Shown: positions 45,122 to 54,496, counted from the first letter of the stretch. The stretch is DNA of 64,000 nucleotides from Notoacmeibacter sp. (GCA_019912385.1 JAIOIW010000030.1:51083-115082); one strand, 5' to 3'. Program-made: numbers and translations. Notes: generated by a model from the sequence alone, not told the origin.

Positions 45122-45826
45122 ATGACGGGCATTGCAGATTTCAAGATCAACAACCGCTGGCCGGCGGCGCATCCCGAGCGCATCCAGCTTTATTCCTTTC
45201 CCACGCCCAACGGCATCAAGGCGTCGGCGATGCTCGAGGAAACCGGGCTGCCCTACGAGGCGCATACGGTTTTCCTTTCGAAGGACGACCAGAAGACGCC
45301 GGAATTCCTGGCGCTCAATCCGAACGGCAAGATTCCCGCGATCATCGATCCCGACGGCCCGGGCGGCAAGCCGCTCGCCCTGTTCGAATCGGGCGCTATC
45401 CTGATCTACCTCGCCGAAAAGTCGGGCAGGTTCCTGTCGTCCGATCCGGCGACCCGCTACGAAACCATCCAATGGGTGATGTTCCAGATGGGCGGCATCG
45501 GCCCGATGTTCGGCCAGCTTGGCTTCTTCCTCAAGTTCGCCGGCAAGGACATCGAGGACAGGCGTCCGCTGGAGCGCTACGTCAACGAGACGAAACGCCT
45601 GCTTCAGGTGCTCGATGGCCGGCTGGAAGGGCGCGAATGGATCATGGGCAGCGACTATTCGATCGCCGATATCGCAATGTTCGCCTGGGTGCGCACGGTG
45701 CGCGACTTCTACGAGGCGGGCGAGCTGGTCGGCCTGACCGGGATGGAGAACGTCACCGCATGGCTCGACCGCTGCCTTGCGCGGCCGGCCAGCCAGAAGG
45801 CGCTCAACATCCCGCCCAGGGAATGA
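45122..45826 (+). CDS. Glutathione S-transferase, YghU/YfcG-like
   Basis: A 234-residue GST of the nu-class YfcG/YghU type. IQLYSFPTPNGIKASAMLEETGLPYEAH provides the TPNGxK motif where Thr and Asn hold the glutathione thiols. LNPNGKIPAIIDPDG and FESGAILIYLAEK complete the binding site. SYSIADIAMFAWVR-type C-terminal helices follow. These enzymes bind two glutathiones and act as disulfide-bond reductases. The gene diverges from the AhpD-like gene, suggesting a shared oxidative-stress theme. Confidence 0.93.
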   Translation: MTGIADFKINNRWPAAHPERIQLYSFPTPNGIKASAMLEETGLPYEAHTVFLSKDDQKTPEFLALNPNGKIPAIIDPDGPGGKPLALFESGAILIYLAEKSGRFLSSDPATRYETIQWVMFQMGGIGPMFGQLGFFLKFAGKDIEDRRPLERYVNETKRLLQVLDGRLEGREWIMGSDYSIADIAMFAWVRTVRDFYEAGELVGLTGMENVTAWLDRCLARPASQKALNIPPRE

Positions 45827-45875
45827 GAGCGGCAGGCGGCTGTCCCTGCCGGCCAGGCGTTCAGGTCGATCGGCC

Positions 45876-46241
45876 TTAACCCGTGCTCCAGGCGCGCGGC
45901 TGGCGCATGCCGGCGATCTTGCACGCCTGTTTGACATAGCCGTAGGGGAACAGCTCGAAAAACAACCGGCGGCCCGCGGCGGTGTCGGTCCCTTCCATTT
46001 CCGCCAGGAAGCGGAATACGAACCGCGCGTCGGCGATAATTCCATGCTGCTCGAGATAGGAACGCATGAAGTTGATAATAGCCCAGTGCCTTTGTTCGAG
46101 TTTCAGGCCCTCTTCTTCGGCAAGGTGGCGGGCGATGCTTTCGTCCCAGAGTTCGGGATCCACGAGATAACCGGCTTCGTCCCGCGTGACTGATCGTCCG
46201 CTGATCGTCTCGGTTCTGAGTATGTCGGGGCGTACTCTCAT
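45876..46241 (-). CDS. DsrC/TusE-family sulfur-relay protein with a single cysteine
   Basis: A 121-residue protein of the DsrC/TusE family. GYLVDPELWDESIARHLAEEEG, HWAIINFMR and FPYGYVKQACKIAGMRQP match the conserved core. Dissimilatory DsrC has two C-terminal cysteines and E. coli TusE keeps the penultimate one. Here the only Cys is Cys107, and the C-terminal end is AWSTG with no cysteine. That argues against both the standard tRNA thiolation relay and the DsrC trisulfide mechanism. No dsr or tus partner is nearby. Confidence 0.85.
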   Translation of the reverse strand: MRVRPDILRTETISGRSVTRDEAGYLVDPELWDESIARHLAEEEGLKLEQRHWAIINFMRSYLEQHGIIADARFVFRFLAEMEGTDTAAGRRLFFELFPYGYVKQACKIAGMRQPRAWSTG

Positions 46242-46323
46242 GTCATCGACCTCGCTCTGCCGGTTCCCGTTATTCGGACCGGACCGGTCCGTCGTCTCCG
46301 GTTATGTCTAATCGCAATGTGCC

Positions 46324-47034
46324 CTATTGGCAGTTCCCGTCAGCACTTCTCGTCGGGAATTGTGCGCCAAGTTCGCTGATCACGGCGTCCATCGGGATGT
46401 CGTGCGCCTGGGGATAGATGGTCGGAATCGCGGCCTGGGCGTAGCCGACGCCAAAGACACGCGGCTTTCGCTCCATGGCCGCCAGCGTGCGGTCAAAGAA
46501 GCCGCCGCCATAGCCAAGCCGGTAACAGGAGGGGTCGAAACCGACAACCGGCGCGATTACCACGTCGGGCACAACCGGCTCGCTGCTTTCAAGCGGCACC
46601 GGGATGTTCCATATGCCGCGTTCCAGCGGATCGCCCGGGGACCAGGCGCGGAAAACCAGCGGCCGGCCCTTATCGACGACGACCGGCAGCGCCGCCCGGC
46701 CGCCGCGGGCGACGACCCGTTCCAGCAGGCGCCGCAGGTCCGGTTCGCCGCGAAACGGCCAGTATGCGCTGACCGTCAGCCCTTTGACGTCGCCGATGGC
46801 GTCCTCCAGGCGGGCGGCGATCCGGTCTCCCAGATCGCGCCTTGCATCGGGTGAAATCGCTAGCCGCTCCGCGATCAGCCGTTCCCGCTCGGCCTTGCGC
46901 CAGCGGCCGACATCGGCGCGTTGTATCGGATCGGCGGCCCGGGACAGGCCCATATAGGCCGGATCGACCTCATGCATGAAACAGGGCGGCGAAGCGAAGG
47001 TTCCGCCGTCATCCTCGTCGTCGTTCTTCCTCAT
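46324..47034 (-). CDS. 5-formyltetrahydrofolate cyclo-ligase with N-terminal extension
   Basis: A 236-residue enzyme converting 5-formyl-THF to 5,10-methenyl-THF with ATP. The core has RGEPDLRRLLERVVARGGRAALP and the ligand-binding GFDPSCYRLGYGGGFFDRTLA. Before it lies an acidic extension of about 45 residues with ASPPCFMHEVDPAYMG, a segment I associate with rhizobial forms, making it longer than the roughly 190-residue E. coli type. The ATG at 47034 overlaps the haemoglobin stop (ATGA), so it is cotranscribed with a probable NO-responsive gene. Confidence 0.92.
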   Translation of the reverse strand: MRKNDDEDDGGTFASPPCFMHEVDPAYMGLSRAADPIQRADVGRWRKAERERLIAERLAISPDARRDLGDRIAARLEDAIGDVKGLTVSAYWPFRGEPDLRRLLERVVARGGRAALPVVVDKGRPLVFRAWSPGDPLERGIWNIPVPLESSEPVVPDVVIAPVVGFDPSCYRLGYGGGFFDRTLAAMERKPRVFGVGYAQAAIPTIYPQAHDIPMDAVISELGAQFPTRSADGNCQ

Positions 47035-47528
47035 GGTTCCTGCTCCATCACGACGGCCGGATGCCGGGGTAGAAAGATCTCGTTGTCCGGGCGCTCCAGA
47101 CGCTGGCCTTTCGCAAGCATGACGCCAAGCCCGCCCGCGATCCCCATCTCGAGGCTCTCCGCGATTTGCCGCGCGCGCTCGATGAAATGGGTTGCCGCCG
47201 GCGGATTGCAGATTTTGCGCGCGGTACGTTCGAACAGTTCGAGCCAGCGGTCGAAATGGCGGGCATCGATCGGCAGGGGCAGATGCGCTTCCATCGGCCG
47301 GCCGTGATACCGTCCGCTCATCAGCGCGACCGAGGACCAGAACGCGCACATGCGCTGCAGATGCGGCTCCCAGTCCGAGATCCGGGCATCGAACAGCGGC
47401 CCCAGCAGGGCGTCGCGACGGATATTCGCGTAAAAGGTTCGCACCAGCCGTTCGATCAGATCCTCGTCGATGCCCGTGCGCTCGACAATATCTGCAATCG
47501 CCATTGCCCGTCGATCAGCCGTTGTCAT
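47031..47528 (-). CDS. Group III truncated haemoglobin
   Basis: A 165-residue truncated globin. LVRTFYANIRRDALLGPLFDARI and RMCAFWSSVALMSGRYHGRPMEAHLPL are typical, with the proximal haem His expected in MEAHLPL, followed by HFDRWLELF. This is the group III (P) pattern, linked in several bacteria to NO detoxification. The start at 47528 is used instead of a longer frame. It diverges from an NsrR-type regulator with a palindromic site in the 80-base gap. Confidence 0.9.
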   Translation of the reverse strand: MTTADRRAMAIADIVERTGIDEDLIERLVRTFYANIRRDALLGPLFDARISDWEPHLQRMCAFWSSVALMSGRYHGRPMEAHLPLPIDARHFDRWLELFERTARKICNPPAATHFIERARQIAESLEMGIAGGLGVMLAKGQRLERPDNEIFLPRHPAVVMEQEP

Positions 47529-47541
47529 CGCACCCTCAAAT

Positions 47542-47558
47542 AGGTATTCTAAATATCT
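47542..47558. promoter_or_regulatory. Putative NsrR operator
   Basis: AGGTATTCTAAATATCT is an AT-rich near-palindrome (12 of 17 positions symmetric) in the 80-base gap between the truncated haemoglobin and NsrR-type genes. It resembles the AT-rich inverted repeats bound by NsrR. It could control both divergent transcripts. Confidence 0.55.
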
Positions 47559-47608
47559 CTTTATCACGCGAAACACCGTTTTGCCAATGCCGGAACCGGA
47601 TCGCGACG

Positions 47609-48019
47609 ATGCGCCTGACGTCTTTTACCGATTATGGCCTGCGGGCGCTGATGCAACTGGCCGCGGAGCCGGACCGTGTATTCACCACGGACGAAACGGC
47701 CAGCGCGTTCGGCATCTCGCGCAATCATCTGGTGAAGATCATCCGCGAACTGGCGGCGGCGGGGATCATCGCCACGCAGCGCGGCGCGGGCGGTGGATTT
47801 CGCCTGGCGCGGTCGGCCGACGAAATCAGCCTGGGGGAGATCGTCCGGCTGCTGGAATCGCGCTCGGCCCTCGTCGAATGCTTCAGGTCCGATGGCGGTG
47901 CCTGCGTGGTCACGCGCCGATGCCGGCTCAAGGTTCGGCTCAAGGCTGCCCGCGAAGCCTTTCTCCGCGAACTCGACAGGACGACATTGGCTGAATGCGC
48001 ATTACCGCCCGGCGCATAG
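47609..48019 (+). CDS. nsrR: Rrf2-family nitric-oxide-sensing repressor, NsrR-like
   Basis: A 136-residue Rrf2 regulator. LTSFTDYGLRALMQLA opens a winged helix with FGISRNHLVKIIRELA as recognition helix. Three cysteines, Cys91, Cys99 and Cys105 (C-x7-C-x5-C in CFRSDGGACVVTRRC), match the iron-sulfur ligand spacing I know from Bacillus subtilis NsrR. IscR has closer spacing and would sit with isc genes, which are absent here. It diverges from the haemoglobin/5-formyl-THF cyclo-ligase pair. Confidence 0.87.
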   Translation: MRLTSFTDYGLRALMQLAAEPDRVFTTDETASAFGISRNHLVKIIRELAAAGIIATQRGAGGGFRLARSADEISLGEIVRLLESRSALVECFRSDGGACVVTRRCRLKVRLKAAREAFLRELDRTTLAECALPPGA

Positions 48020-48045
48020 GGCGGCGAGCCAAACCCGGAGGTTCT

Positions 48046-49386
48046 CTACTGCGGGATCGTTCCGTTCTCGCGCAATACTTCGCCTGCGAGGTAGAGCGAG
48101 CCGCAGATGAGGATGCGCGGCGGCTTCTCGCCCGCTTTCCAGGTATCGCGCAGAAGCTGCAGGGCGCTGGCGACCGAGCTGACCGGTTCGGCCGATAGCC
48201 CGGCCTCGCGCGCGAGCGCGGCCAGCACGTCATTTGGCACGCCCGCATCGCTGTCGCTGACCGGCACGGCATAGAGGTGGCGTGCAAGGCCCTGGAAGGC
48301 GCGGAAAAAGCCCGTCTGGTCCTTGGTTTCGATCATGCCGGCAATCATGAACAGCGGGCGTTCGTCGCGTTCCTCGCGCGCCGCCAGTTCCTCCGCGATC
48401 ACCATGCCCGCCCCGGGATTGTGCCCGCCGTCGAGCCAGATTTCCGCTCCCGCGGGCGCCAGCTCCACAAGACGGCCTTCGGTCAGGCGCTGCATGCGAG
48501 CCGGCCAGTCGACCGTCTGCATCGCCGTGTCGGCGGCGCGATGGCCGATGTCGAAACCGGCCATGCGCACTGCGGCGATGGCCGTCGCCGCATTGGCGTA
48601 TTGGTGGCGCCCCGGCAGCCGTGGCAGCGTGAGGTCGAACAGCACGTCGCCGTCCTGGTACACCAGCCTTCCATCCTCCTCGTAGGCATAGAAATCCTGA
48701 CCATAGACGACATAGGGGCAATCCAGCCGCTCGGCCGTATCGATCAGCACGTCGCGGGCGGCGTCGGAGTCCTGCCAGCCGATCACCGCCGGGCATCCAG
48801 GCTTGAGAATTCCGGCTTTCTCGGCGGCGATCAGTTCAACGCGGTCGCCAAGCCAGGCCTCGTGGTCGACCGAGATCGGCATGATCACCGATACCGCCGG
48901 CTCCTTGATGACGTTTGTCGCGTCGAACCGGCCGCCGAGTCCGACCTCGATAATCGCCGCGTCGGCGGGATGCTCGGCAAACAGCAGGAAGGTGACCGCG
49001 GTCAGGATCTCGAACACGGTGATCTTCTCGCCTGCATTGGCCTCGGCCACGCGCCGGATTGCGTCGGCAAGCACGTCGTCGGCGACAAGCTTGCCGCCGC
49101 CCGGCTGGCCGAGGCGGAAACGCTCGTGCCAATTGACCAGGTGCGGCGAGATGTGGACATGCACCGACAGGCCCGCCGCTTCCAGCGCCGCGCGGGCAAA
49201 GGCGGTCGCCGAGCCCTTGCCGTTGGTGCCGGCAATGTGGATCACGGGCGGAAGCCGGTCCTGCGGGTTGCCGAGGCGGTCCAGCAACCGTGTGATGCGA
49301 TCAAGCGAAAGGTCGAAACCCTTCGGATGCAGCGCCATCAGCGCATCGATTTCGTGGGCGGCGTGGGAGGTGTTCTGGTCGACCAT
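48046..49386 (-). CDS. folC: Bifunctional folylpolyglutamate synthase/dihydrofolate synthase
   Basis: A 446-residue Mur-ligase-type enzyme that makes dihydrofolate and adds glutamates to folates. The P-loop is HIAGTNGKGSATAF near residues 46-59. HISPHLVNWHERF, EVGLGGRFDATNV and WLDGGHNPGAG are the Omega-loop, magnesium/folate and C-terminal binding motifs. It is last in the minus-strand group trpF-trpB-small gene-trpA-accD-folC, common in Rhizobiales. It starts 82 bases after accD. Confidence 0.95.
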   Translation of the reverse strand: MVDQNTSHAAHEIDALMALHPKGFDLSLDRITRLLDRLGNPQDRLPPVIHIAGTNGKGSATAFARAALEAAGLSVHVHISPHLVNWHERFRLGQPGGGKLVADDVLADAIRRVAEANAGEKITVFEILTAVTFLLFAEHPADAAIIEVGLGGRFDATNVIKEPAVSVIMPISVDHEAWLGDRVELIAAEKAGILKPGCPAVIGWQDSDAARDVLIDTAERLDCPYVVYGQDFYAYEEDGRLVYQDGDVLFDLTLPRLPGRHQYANAATAIAAVRMAGFDIGHRAADTAMQTVDWPARMQRLTEGRLVELAPAGAEIWLDGGHNPGAGMVIAEELAAREERDERPLFMIAGMIETKDQTGFFRAFQGLARHLYAVPVSDSDAGVPNDVLAALAREAGLSAEPVSSVASALQLLRDTWKAGEKPPRILICGSLYLAGEVLRENGTIPQ

Positions 49387-49467
49387 GATGACGGTCCTGC
49401 AGCGCCGGCGCTGGGGAAGGCCGGTGCGGAAATTCGGATATGCCCTTTTGCGGGCGGGAAAGGGTGG

Positions 49468-50418
49468 TCAGGCGTTTTCGTGCGTTTCCGGCCTTGCGGA
49501 GGTCGCGGCGTCAGGCAACGGCAGCGCAGATCCGGCGGGCTCGGCTTCCGTTTCGGCGGTCTCCCCGGCCGGCATTCCGGTCAGCATCTTCAGGACCCGC
49601 GCAATGGTTGGCTTCAATTCCTTGCGCTCGATCACCATGTCGACCATGCCGTGATCGCGAAGATATTCCGCTGTCTGGAAATTGTCGGGCAATTTCTCGC
49701 GGATCGTCTGTTCGATGACCCGTTTGCCGGCAAAGCCGATCACCGCGCCCGGCTCCGCGATTTGCACGTCGCCCAGCATGGCATAGGAGGCCGAGACGCC
49801 GCCCGTCGTCGGGTTGGTGAGAACGACGACGTAGGGCAGTCCGGCTTCCTTGAGCATTTCCACGGCCACAGTGGTTCGCGGCAATTGCATCAGCGAGAGG
49901 ATGCCTTCCTGCATGCGGGCGCCGCCCGAGGCGGCAAACAGCACCAGCGGCCGCTTCAGTTCGATCGCCTTCATGAAACCCTGGATGATCGCCTCGCCGG
50001 CGGCCATGCCCAGCGAACCGCCCATGAAGGCGAAGTCATGCGCGGTGACGACGACGGGCAGGCCCTCGATCTCGCCGAGCGCGTTGACGACCGAATCCTC
50101 AAGGCCGGTCTTGGTCCGGTTTTCCTTGATGCGGTCGGTATATTTCTTCACGTCGCGGAACTTCAGCGGGTCGCTCGCCACTTTCGGCTGTTCCATCATC
50201 TCGTACTTGCCGCCGTCGAAAAACGCCGCAAGGCGGTCCCTGACCGGCATCTTCATGTGATAGCCGGAGGAGGGTACGACCCACAGATTGTCCTCCAGTT
50301 CCTTGTGGAACACCATTTCGCCGGTCTCCGGGCACTTGATCCAGAGGTTTTCCGGCATCTCGCGGCGCCCGAGCATCGAGGAGATCTTGGGGCGGACGAA
50401 ATTGGTGATCCAGTTCAT
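49468..50418 (-). CDS. accD: Acetyl-CoA carboxylase carboxyltransferase subunit beta
   Basis: A 316-residue carboxyltransferase subunit for malonyl-CoA synthesis. The crotonase-fold core has [30 protein letters not shown] and [16 protein letters not shown]. The N-terminal zinc ribbon of the E. coli type is not intact: where four cysteines are expected there is only Cys29 (IKCPETGE), and the second pair is replaced by VPSS. The rest is normal. The tail is rich in Ala and Glu. It follows trpA by 59 bases. Confidence 0.95.
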   Translation of the reverse strand: MNWITNFVRPKISSMLGRREMPENLWIKCPETGEMVFHKELEDNLWVVPSSGYHMKMPVRDRLAAFFDGGKYEMMEQPKVASDPLKFRDVKKYTDRIKENRTKTGLEDSVVNALGEIEGLPVVVTAHDFAFMGGSLGMAAGEAIIQGFMKAIELKRPLVLFAASGGARMQEGILSLMQLPRTTVAVEMLKEAGLPYVVVLTNPTTGGVSASYAMLGDVQIAEPGAVIGFAGKRVIEQTIREKLPDNFQTAEYLRDHGMVDMVIERKELKPTIARVLKMLTGMPAGETAETEAEPAGSALPLPDAATSARPETHENA

Positions 50419-50477
50419 GGCTCTATCCCGGGCCGCTGTGGGCGGCCTCCCATTTCAATGGCAATAATGTGGGCCGG

Positions 50478-51317
50478 TTATCCCGCTTCTGCAAGACGCG
50501 CGTCGCGCACGCCCTTGGCGAGGCCGGATACGAAGGTAGCCACCGCCTCCGCCGGATCGGCGGTCATCTGGCCATCGGGGCCAAGCACATTGGCAATCGC
50601 GTTGACGATCGCCGTGCCCACGACGACACCGTCTGCCGACGAGCCGATGGCGCGCGCCTGGCTGGCGGTCTTGACACCGAAGCCGACGCAAACGGGCAGG
50701 TCTGTGTGGGCCTTGATGCGCGCCACCGCGTCGCCCACCTTCGACGTGTCCGGCAGCGCCGAACCGGTAATCCCGGTCATCGACACATAATAGACGAAGC
50801 CAGACGTGTTGTTGAGCACGGTCGGCAGGCGCTTCTCGTCGGTGGTCGGGGTGGCAAGCCGGATGAAGTTGACCCCCGCCTTGAGCGCCGGCAGACACAG
50901 TTCCTCGTCCATTTCCGGCGGCAGGTCGACCACGATCAGCCCGTCGACGCCCGACGCGACCGCATCCTTCAGGAAGCGGTCGACGCCGTAGATGTAGATC
51001 GGGTTGTAATAGCCCATCATCACGATCGGCGTGGTGTCGTCCTCTTCGCGGAACGCGCGCGCCATCGCCAGTGTCCTGACGAGCGTCTGGCCGCCCTTGA
51101 GCGCGCGCAATCCCGCCGCCTGGATCGCCGGGCCGTCGGCCATCGGGTCTGAAAACGGCATGCCGAGTTCGATGACGTCGGCGCCGGCACCCGGCAGCGC
51201 CTTCATGATGCGTAGCGAGGTTTCGTAGTCCGGGTCGCCGCCCATGAAATAGGTGACGAGTGCCGGGCGGCCTTCGGCCTTCAGGGCTTCGAATTTGCGG
51301 TCGATGCGTGTGGTCAT
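50478..51317 (-). CDS. trpA: Tryptophan synthase alpha chain
   Basis: A 279-residue TIM-barrel subunit that splits indole-3-glycerol phosphate. The catalytic Glu is in [16 protein letters not shown], the catalytic Asp in [11 protein letters not shown], and [10 protein letters not shown] and [10 protein letters not shown] are substrate loops. [25 protein letters not shown] binds phosphate. The ATG at 51317 (TTRIDRKF) is preferred over one six codons upstream. It follows a small conserved gene, not trpB directly. Confidence 0.97.
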   Translation of the reverse strand: MTTRIDRKFEALKAEGRPALVTYFMGGDPDYETSLRIMKALPGAGADVIELGMPFSDPMADGPAIQAAGLRALKGGQTLVRTLAMARAFREEDDTTPIVMMGYYNPIYIYGVDRFLKDAVASGVDGLIVVDLPPEMDEELCLPALKAGVNFIRLATPTTDEKRLPTVLNNTSGFVYYVSMTGITGSALPDTSKVGDAVARIKAHTDLPVCVGFGVKTASQARAIGSSADGVVVGTAIVNAIANVLGPDGQMTADPAEAVATFVSGLAKGVRDARLAEAG

Positions 51318-51351
51318 TGGGTCCTGTCTCGTCAAAAATGCGAGGCCATGT

Positions 51352-51594
51352 CTATTCGGCGTGTTCGCGGATTTCGATCGTCACCGCGAAGGCGTAGAAA
51401 CCGTCACGTTCGATCCGGCTTTTCGCTTCCATCGGGTCGAAAGCGATGCGCGGCTGGCCGTCGTCAGGGACTTTGGTCAGGAAGGCCAGATTGGGGCTCT
51501 TGCGGATTTCAACCGCATTTTCCTGCGTGTCGCCGGCGGCGATCGCCACATAGTGCTGCGGGTTCTGCTTCGACCGGTAGATCTCGAAAATCAT
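51352..51594 (-). CDS. Small conserved hypothetical protein between trpB and trpA
   Basis: An 80-residue protein starting [17 protein letters not shown] and containing [32 protein letters not shown]. It has no signal peptide, cysteine or recognisable catalytic motif, and could be a small alpha/beta fold. The start (51594) lies one base after the trpB stop, so it is cotranslated with trpB. I recall a gene of this size and position in other Rhizobiales trp operons but know no function for it. Confidence 0.8.
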   Translation of the reverse strand: MIFEIYRSKQNPQHYVAIAAGDTQENAVEIRKSPNLAFLTKVPDDGQPRIAFDPMEAKSRIERDGFYAFAVTIEIREHAE

Positions 51595-51595
51595 C

Positions 51596-52816
51596 TCAAA
51601 GCTCGTGCCCCAGGATCTTGCCAACGGTCATGACATCCTTGTCGCCGCGACCGGAGAGGTTCATCAGGATGATCTGGTCCTTGGCCATCATCGGCGCTCG
51701 CTTCATCACTTCGGCGATAGCATGTGATGGCTCCAGCGCCGGGATGATGCCTTCCAGCCTGGTGAGCAGCTGGAATGCCTCCAGCGCTTCGGTGTCCATG
51801 ATCGGCACGTATTCGGCCCGGCCGATGTCCTTGAGCCACGAATGTTCCGGTCCGATGCCCGGATAGTCGAGCCCGGCCGAGATCGAATGACCGTCCTTGA
51901 TCTGGCCGTCCTCGTTCTGCAGCAGGTAGGTGCGGTTGCCGTGCAGCACGCCCGGCCTCCCGGCGGTGATCGAGGCGCAATGCTCGTCGCCCTCAAGGCC
52001 CCGGCCGCCGGCCTCTACGCCGACGATCTGCACATCCTTGTCGTCGAGGAAGGGATGGAAGATGCCCATCGCGTTGGAACCGCCGCCGACCGCGGCGATC
52101 ACCAGATCCGGAAGACGGCCTTCGGCCTCCAGGATCTGCTGGCGCGCCTCGACACCGATCACGGCCTGGAAGTCGCGCACCATTTCCGGATAGGGGTGCG
52201 GGCCGGCAACCGTGCCGATCAGGTAGTAGGTATCCTCGACATTGGTGACCCAGTCGCGCAGTGCCTCGTTCATAGCGTCCTTCAGCGTGCCGTGGCCGGC
52301 GGTGACGGGTCGCACCTCCGCGCCGAGCAGCTTCATGCGGAACACGTTGGGCGCCTGGCGCTCCACGTCGGTCGCGCCCATGTAGACGACACAGGGAAAG
52401 CCGAAGCGCGCGGCAACGGTCGCGCTCGCCACGCCGTGCTGGCCCGCGCCTGTCTCCGCGATGATGCGCGTCTTGCCCATGCGTCTGGCGAGCAGGATCT
52501 GGCCGATGCAGTTGTTGATCTTGTGCGAGCCGGTGTGGTTGAGCTCTTCGCGCTTGAAATAGATCTTCGCGCCGCCGAGATGTTCGGTGAGCCGTTCGGC
52601 GAAATAGAGCGGGCTCGGGCGGCCGACATAATGTGCGCCGAGCGACTTCAGCTCCGCCTGGAATTCCGGATCGGTCTTGGCTTTGTTCCATTCATCCTGC
52701 AGGTCCAGGATCAGCGGCATCAGCGTCTCGGCGACGAAACGGCCGCCGAAAATGCCGAACATGCCCTGTTCGTCGGGTCCTGTGCGGAAGGAATTGGGAT
52801 TGGCCGGCTGGTTCAC
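51596..52816 (-). CDS. trpB: Tryptophan synthase beta chain
   Basis: A 406-residue PLP enzyme joining indole and serine. The PLP lysine is in HTGSHKINN, and the phosphate-binding GGGSNAMG and catalytic [10 protein letters not shown] are intact. I place the start at GTG 52814-52816 ([13 protein letters not shown]), because AGGAG lies eight bases before it and rhizobial TrpB begins here. An ATG ten codons upstream would lack a ribosome site. It follows trpF by about 97 bases. Confidence 0.96.
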   Translation of the reverse strand: MNQPANPNSFRTGPDEQGMFGIFGGRFVAETLMPLILDLQDEWNKAKTDPEFQAELKSLGAHYVGRPSPLYFAERLTEHLGGAKIYFKREELNHTGSHKINNCIGQILLARRMGKTRIIAETGAGQHGVASATVAARFGFPCVVYMGATDVERQAPNVFRMKLLGAEVRPVTAGHGTLKDAMNEALRDWVTNVEDTYYLIGTVAGPHPYPEMVRDFQAVIGVEARQQILEAEGRLPDLVIAAVGGGSNAMGIFHPFLDDKDVQIVGVEAGGRGLEGDEHCASITAGRPGVLHGNRTYLLQNEDGQIKDGHSISAGLDYPGIGPEHSWLKDIGRAEYVPIMDTEALEAFQLLTRLEGIIPALEPSHAIAEVMKRAPMMAKDQIILMNLSGRGDKDVMTVGKILGHEL

Positions 52817-52913
52817 GACATGTACTCCTGCAATAGGGCTTCCCATATCGCAGCTTTGGCGGCGGGGCAATGCGGCGGAAGACTTCCTCCTCCCCGCGAG
52901 CGGGGCGAGGTGG

Positions 52914-53555
52914 TCAACGCGCCTTCTTCACCGCCTCGAAAAACGCTGCGATCAGGCCGATGTCCTTGACGCCGGGCGCGCTTTCCACACCCGACGAGAG
53001 GTCGAGACCGGGCGGACTGGCGACGCGGATCGCCTCGCCGACGTTTCCGGCATCAATGCCGCCCGACAGCATCCAGTCGATGCCGGGTGGCAGTTCCGTC
53101 AGGATCGACCAATCGAAGGAAACCGCGTTGCCGCCGGGAAGCTGCGACCCCTTGGGCGGTTTGGCGTCGAACAGGAACCGGTCGGCGATGCCGCGATAGG
53201 GCGCGATCCGGTCGATGTCGGCTATCTCCGAGATGGCGATCGCCTTCATCACCGGCAGGCCGTAGCGCGCCTTGATGTCGGCCACGTGCGCCGGGTTTTC
53301 GCTGCCATGCAGTTGCAGCATGGCGGGCTTCATTGCCGAAACGATCTCATCGAGGAATGCGTCATCCGCATCGACGGTGACGGCAACAGTCGTCACATCC
53401 GCCGCCCTGGCGATCTCTGCCAGCTGCGCGGCGGTCTCCACGTCCACGTTGCGCGGGCTCCTGGCGAAGAAGATGAAGCCGATATGGCTTGCGCCGCCGG
53501 CAATGGCCGCGCGCACCGCTTCTTCCGTTTTCAGGCCGCAGATCTTGATGTCCAT
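52914..53555 (-). CDS. trpF: Phosphoribosylanthranilate isomerase
   Basis: A 213-residue TIM barrel that isomerises PRA to CdRP in tryptophan synthesis. The catalytic Cys is in [14 protein letters not shown], and the general acid Asp is in [29 protein letters not shown] is the phosphate loop and [14 protein letters not shown] the C-terminal signature. It is first of the trpF-trpB-small gene-trpA-accD-folC minus-strand group. Confidence 0.96.
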   Translation of the reverse strand: MDIKICGLKTEEAVRAAIAGGASHIGFIFFARSPRNVDVETAAQLAEIARAADVTTVAVTVDADDAFLDEIVSAMKPAMLQLHGSENPAHVADIKARYGLPVMKAIAISEIADIDRIAPYRGIADRFLFDAKPPKGSQLPGGNAVSFDWSILTELPPGIDWMLSGGIDAGNVGEAIRVASPPGLDLSSGVESAPGVKDIGLIAAFFEAVKKAR

Positions 53556-53642
53556 GGGCCGGGAGATAGCGCGGGTGGGCGGTGAAGTCGAGGGTAGCGC
53601 AAGCTGTGACGTTGTTGCCTGGAAAAATGCCGCGGCCCCGGC

Positions 53643-54395
53643 TTAGAACCCGATCGCCTGCAGCGCCGAGCCGTTGCGCTTGAGCCACGCCTTGGCCTCC
53701 ACTGTGCGCGGGCAAAGCTCCTCGCAAAGTTTCCAGAAGGCGCGGGAGTGGTTCATCTCCCTGAGATGCGCGCACTCATGCGCCACGAGATAGTCGACCA
53801 CCGCCGGCGGCGCCATCATGATGCGCCAGGAAAAGGACAGCCCGCCCTCCGCGGTGCACGAGCCCCATCGGCTCATCGTGTCCTTGAAGCGCACCGACCT
53901 GGCCGGCCGCCCGACCGCGCCGGCATGCTTCGCCACCAGCGGTTCTATGTGGCGTTTCGCCTCGCGTTTCATGAAGTCGGCGAGCCGGCGCTTCAGATGC
54001 GCCCGGTCGCCGTGGACGATCAACACCGGTTCGCCGTCGACCGCAGTCTTTTCCACCGTGCCGCGCTTGCCCGGCTCGTGGACGATGCGATGTGGTACGC
54101 CGAGCACGGGCAGCTTGACGCCGGGGCGAAGCTCCGGCCGGTCAGGCACTCTGGCGAGTTTCTCCTCCAGCCAGCCCTGGTGGCGGGCGAGGAACAGATC
54201 GATCTCGCGTTCGGGATAGCGCGGCGGCACGGTGATGCGCAGGCTCTTGCCGCCGGCGCCGATCCTCAATGTCAGCCTCGTCGCGCGCACGTTCTCCACG
54301 ACGCGCAAGGGCATCTCGCGTCCGCCGACGGCGTGGACGCGTTCGCGCGGCGCGGGCGGCGGTTTCGGTTGCTGGGTCAGGAAACGCGGCAGCAT
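53643..54395 (-). CDS. SprT/YgjP-like zinc metallopeptidase (M48-related)
   Basis: A 250-residue protein of the YgjP/DUF45 family. The zinc-binding motif is HECAH (206-210) with a further His at 216 (EMNHS), preceded by SRWGSCTAEGGLSFSWRIMMAP, which is diagnostic for the group. The N-terminal half has LRITVPPRYPEREIDLFLARHQGWL. There is no signal peptide, so it is cytosolic. It may act like WSS1/SprT peptidases on DNA-protein adducts, but this is not shown for bacteria of this group. Confidence 0.9.
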   Translation of the reverse strand: MLPRFLTQQPKPPPAPRERVHAVGGREMPLRVVENVRATRLTLRIGAGGKSLRITVPPRYPEREIDLFLARHQGWLEEKLARVPDRPELRPGVKLPVLGVPHRIVHEPGKRGTVEKTAVDGEPVLIVHGDRAHLKRRLADFMKREAKRHIEPLVAKHAGAVGRPARSVRFKDTMSRWGSCTAEGGLSFSWRIMMAPPAVVDYLVAHECAHLREMNHSRAFWKLCEELCPRTVEAKAWLKRNGSALQAIGF

Positions 54396-54431
54396 GGCGA
54401 GATAATAGTCGATTCGTACGGGCGATTGGCG

Positions 54432-54467
54432 ACAATAAGAACGCCGGGCCCGTTTCCGGACCCGGCG
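54432..54467 (-). terminator. Rho-independent terminator after the DUF2852 gene
   Basis: On the minus strand an 11-bp stem (54442-54452 with 54457-54467, one mismatch) with a GAAA loop is followed by TTCTTATTGT. It separates the DUF2852 gene from the SprT-like peptidase gene. Confidence 0.8.
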
Positions 54468-54496
54468 CTTGAGTTGAGGCTCAAGCCTCGGGAGAA

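Noticed and set aside
48277..50790. An 837-codon open plus-strand frame opposite folC and accD.
   Set aside because: It is antisense to two conserved housekeeping genes and reflects GC-rich codon bias, not a gene.
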